NCBI GenBank assembly: GCA_008694505.1
Contig: VZDJ01007753.1
Coordinates: 18,077,003 to 18,141,002, forward strand
From: Cyanoderma ruficeps
Lineage: Eukaryota > Chordata > Aves > Passeriformes > Timaliidae
Reading direction: 5' to 3'
DNA length: 64,000 nt
The notes under the pieces were generated by a model, which saw only the letters and a program-made list of their open reading frames with translations, was not told where the DNA came from and did not search any database. Position numbers and translations under genes: made by a program. Positions 63,965 through 64,000 of this stretch are shown piece by piece (the stretch's first letter is position 1; every line of letters begins with the position of its first letter).

Positions 63965-63970
63965 AATAAA
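63965..63970 (+). terminator. COX16: COX16 AATAAA polyadenylation signal
   Basis: A canonical AATAAA lies 31 bases after the stop, giving a very short 3' UTR from 63935. Cleavage would fall near 63985-63995, right at the window edge. Longer 3' ends using sites beyond the window cannot be excluded. Confidence 0.8.
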
Positions 63971-64000
63971 GTCTCAGGCTGGACTGTCTTAATTTTTAAT

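Noticed and set aside
1..64000. tRNA, rRNA, snRNA, CRISPR, operon or plasmid features
   Set aside because: No tRNA B-box in a cloverleaf context, no U6/7SK/5S-like start, no spaced direct-repeat array, and no prokaryotic gene organisation were seen on either strand.

Overview
This is a vertebrate nuclear genome window, almost certainly from a bird. It shows single short exons separated by introns of 12-18 kb, a GC-rich CpG-island promoter in an otherwise AT-rich background, CR1 LINE fragments of different ages, and one solo LTR of a type I recall from Neoaves (non-galliform, non-waterfowl birds). Species cannot be fixed from the sequence alone. Two single N characters (19548 and 22809) show it is a draft assembly.

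One gene can be reconstructed completely and named with confidence: COX16 on the + strand, a cytochrome c oxidase assembly factor of the mitochondrial inner membrane. Its promoter is a CpG island at about 19.53-20.0 kb. Its four coding exons are 19768-19827, 32266-32343, 49896-49958 and 63818-63934. All three introns are phase 0 and GT-AG, and the product is 105 aa. An AATAAA signal lies at 63965, so the gene ends almost at the window edge.

A second gene is seen only by its last coding exon (14796-15038, + strand), which ends upstream of the COX16 promoter. It has a good splice acceptor, 80 codons and an ATTAAA signal, but I do not recognise the protein, and I could not find its upstream exons in the first 14.8 kb. 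In human the same-strand neighbour upstream of COX16 is SYNJ2BP; this exon is not the known SYNJ2BP C-terminus.

Region by region: 1-14.8 kb has no supported gene (intron of the unknown gene or intergenic); 14.8-15.3 kb is the unknown terminal exon and its 3' UTR; 15.3-19.5 kb is intergenic with one doubtful MIR-like SINE; 19.5-20.0 kb is the COX16 CpG island and exon 1; 20-64 kb is COX16 introns and exons. The introns carry an old sense CR1 at about 21.6-22.1 kb, an (ACTAT)n microsatellite at 22.8 kb, two antisense CR1 pieces at 44.3 and 45.6 kb, another sense CR1 at 53.8 kb, and an antisense solo LTR at 60.8-61.4 kb. Several AT-rich stretches look like candidate conserved regulatory elements, the best having a SOX-POU-like composite motif at 52.5 kb.

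I found no tRNA, rRNA, CRISPR, operon or other prokaryotic-type system, and no convincing new biological system. The most open questions are the identity of the unknown terminal exon and a possible alternative COX16 3' exon near 55.1 kb.
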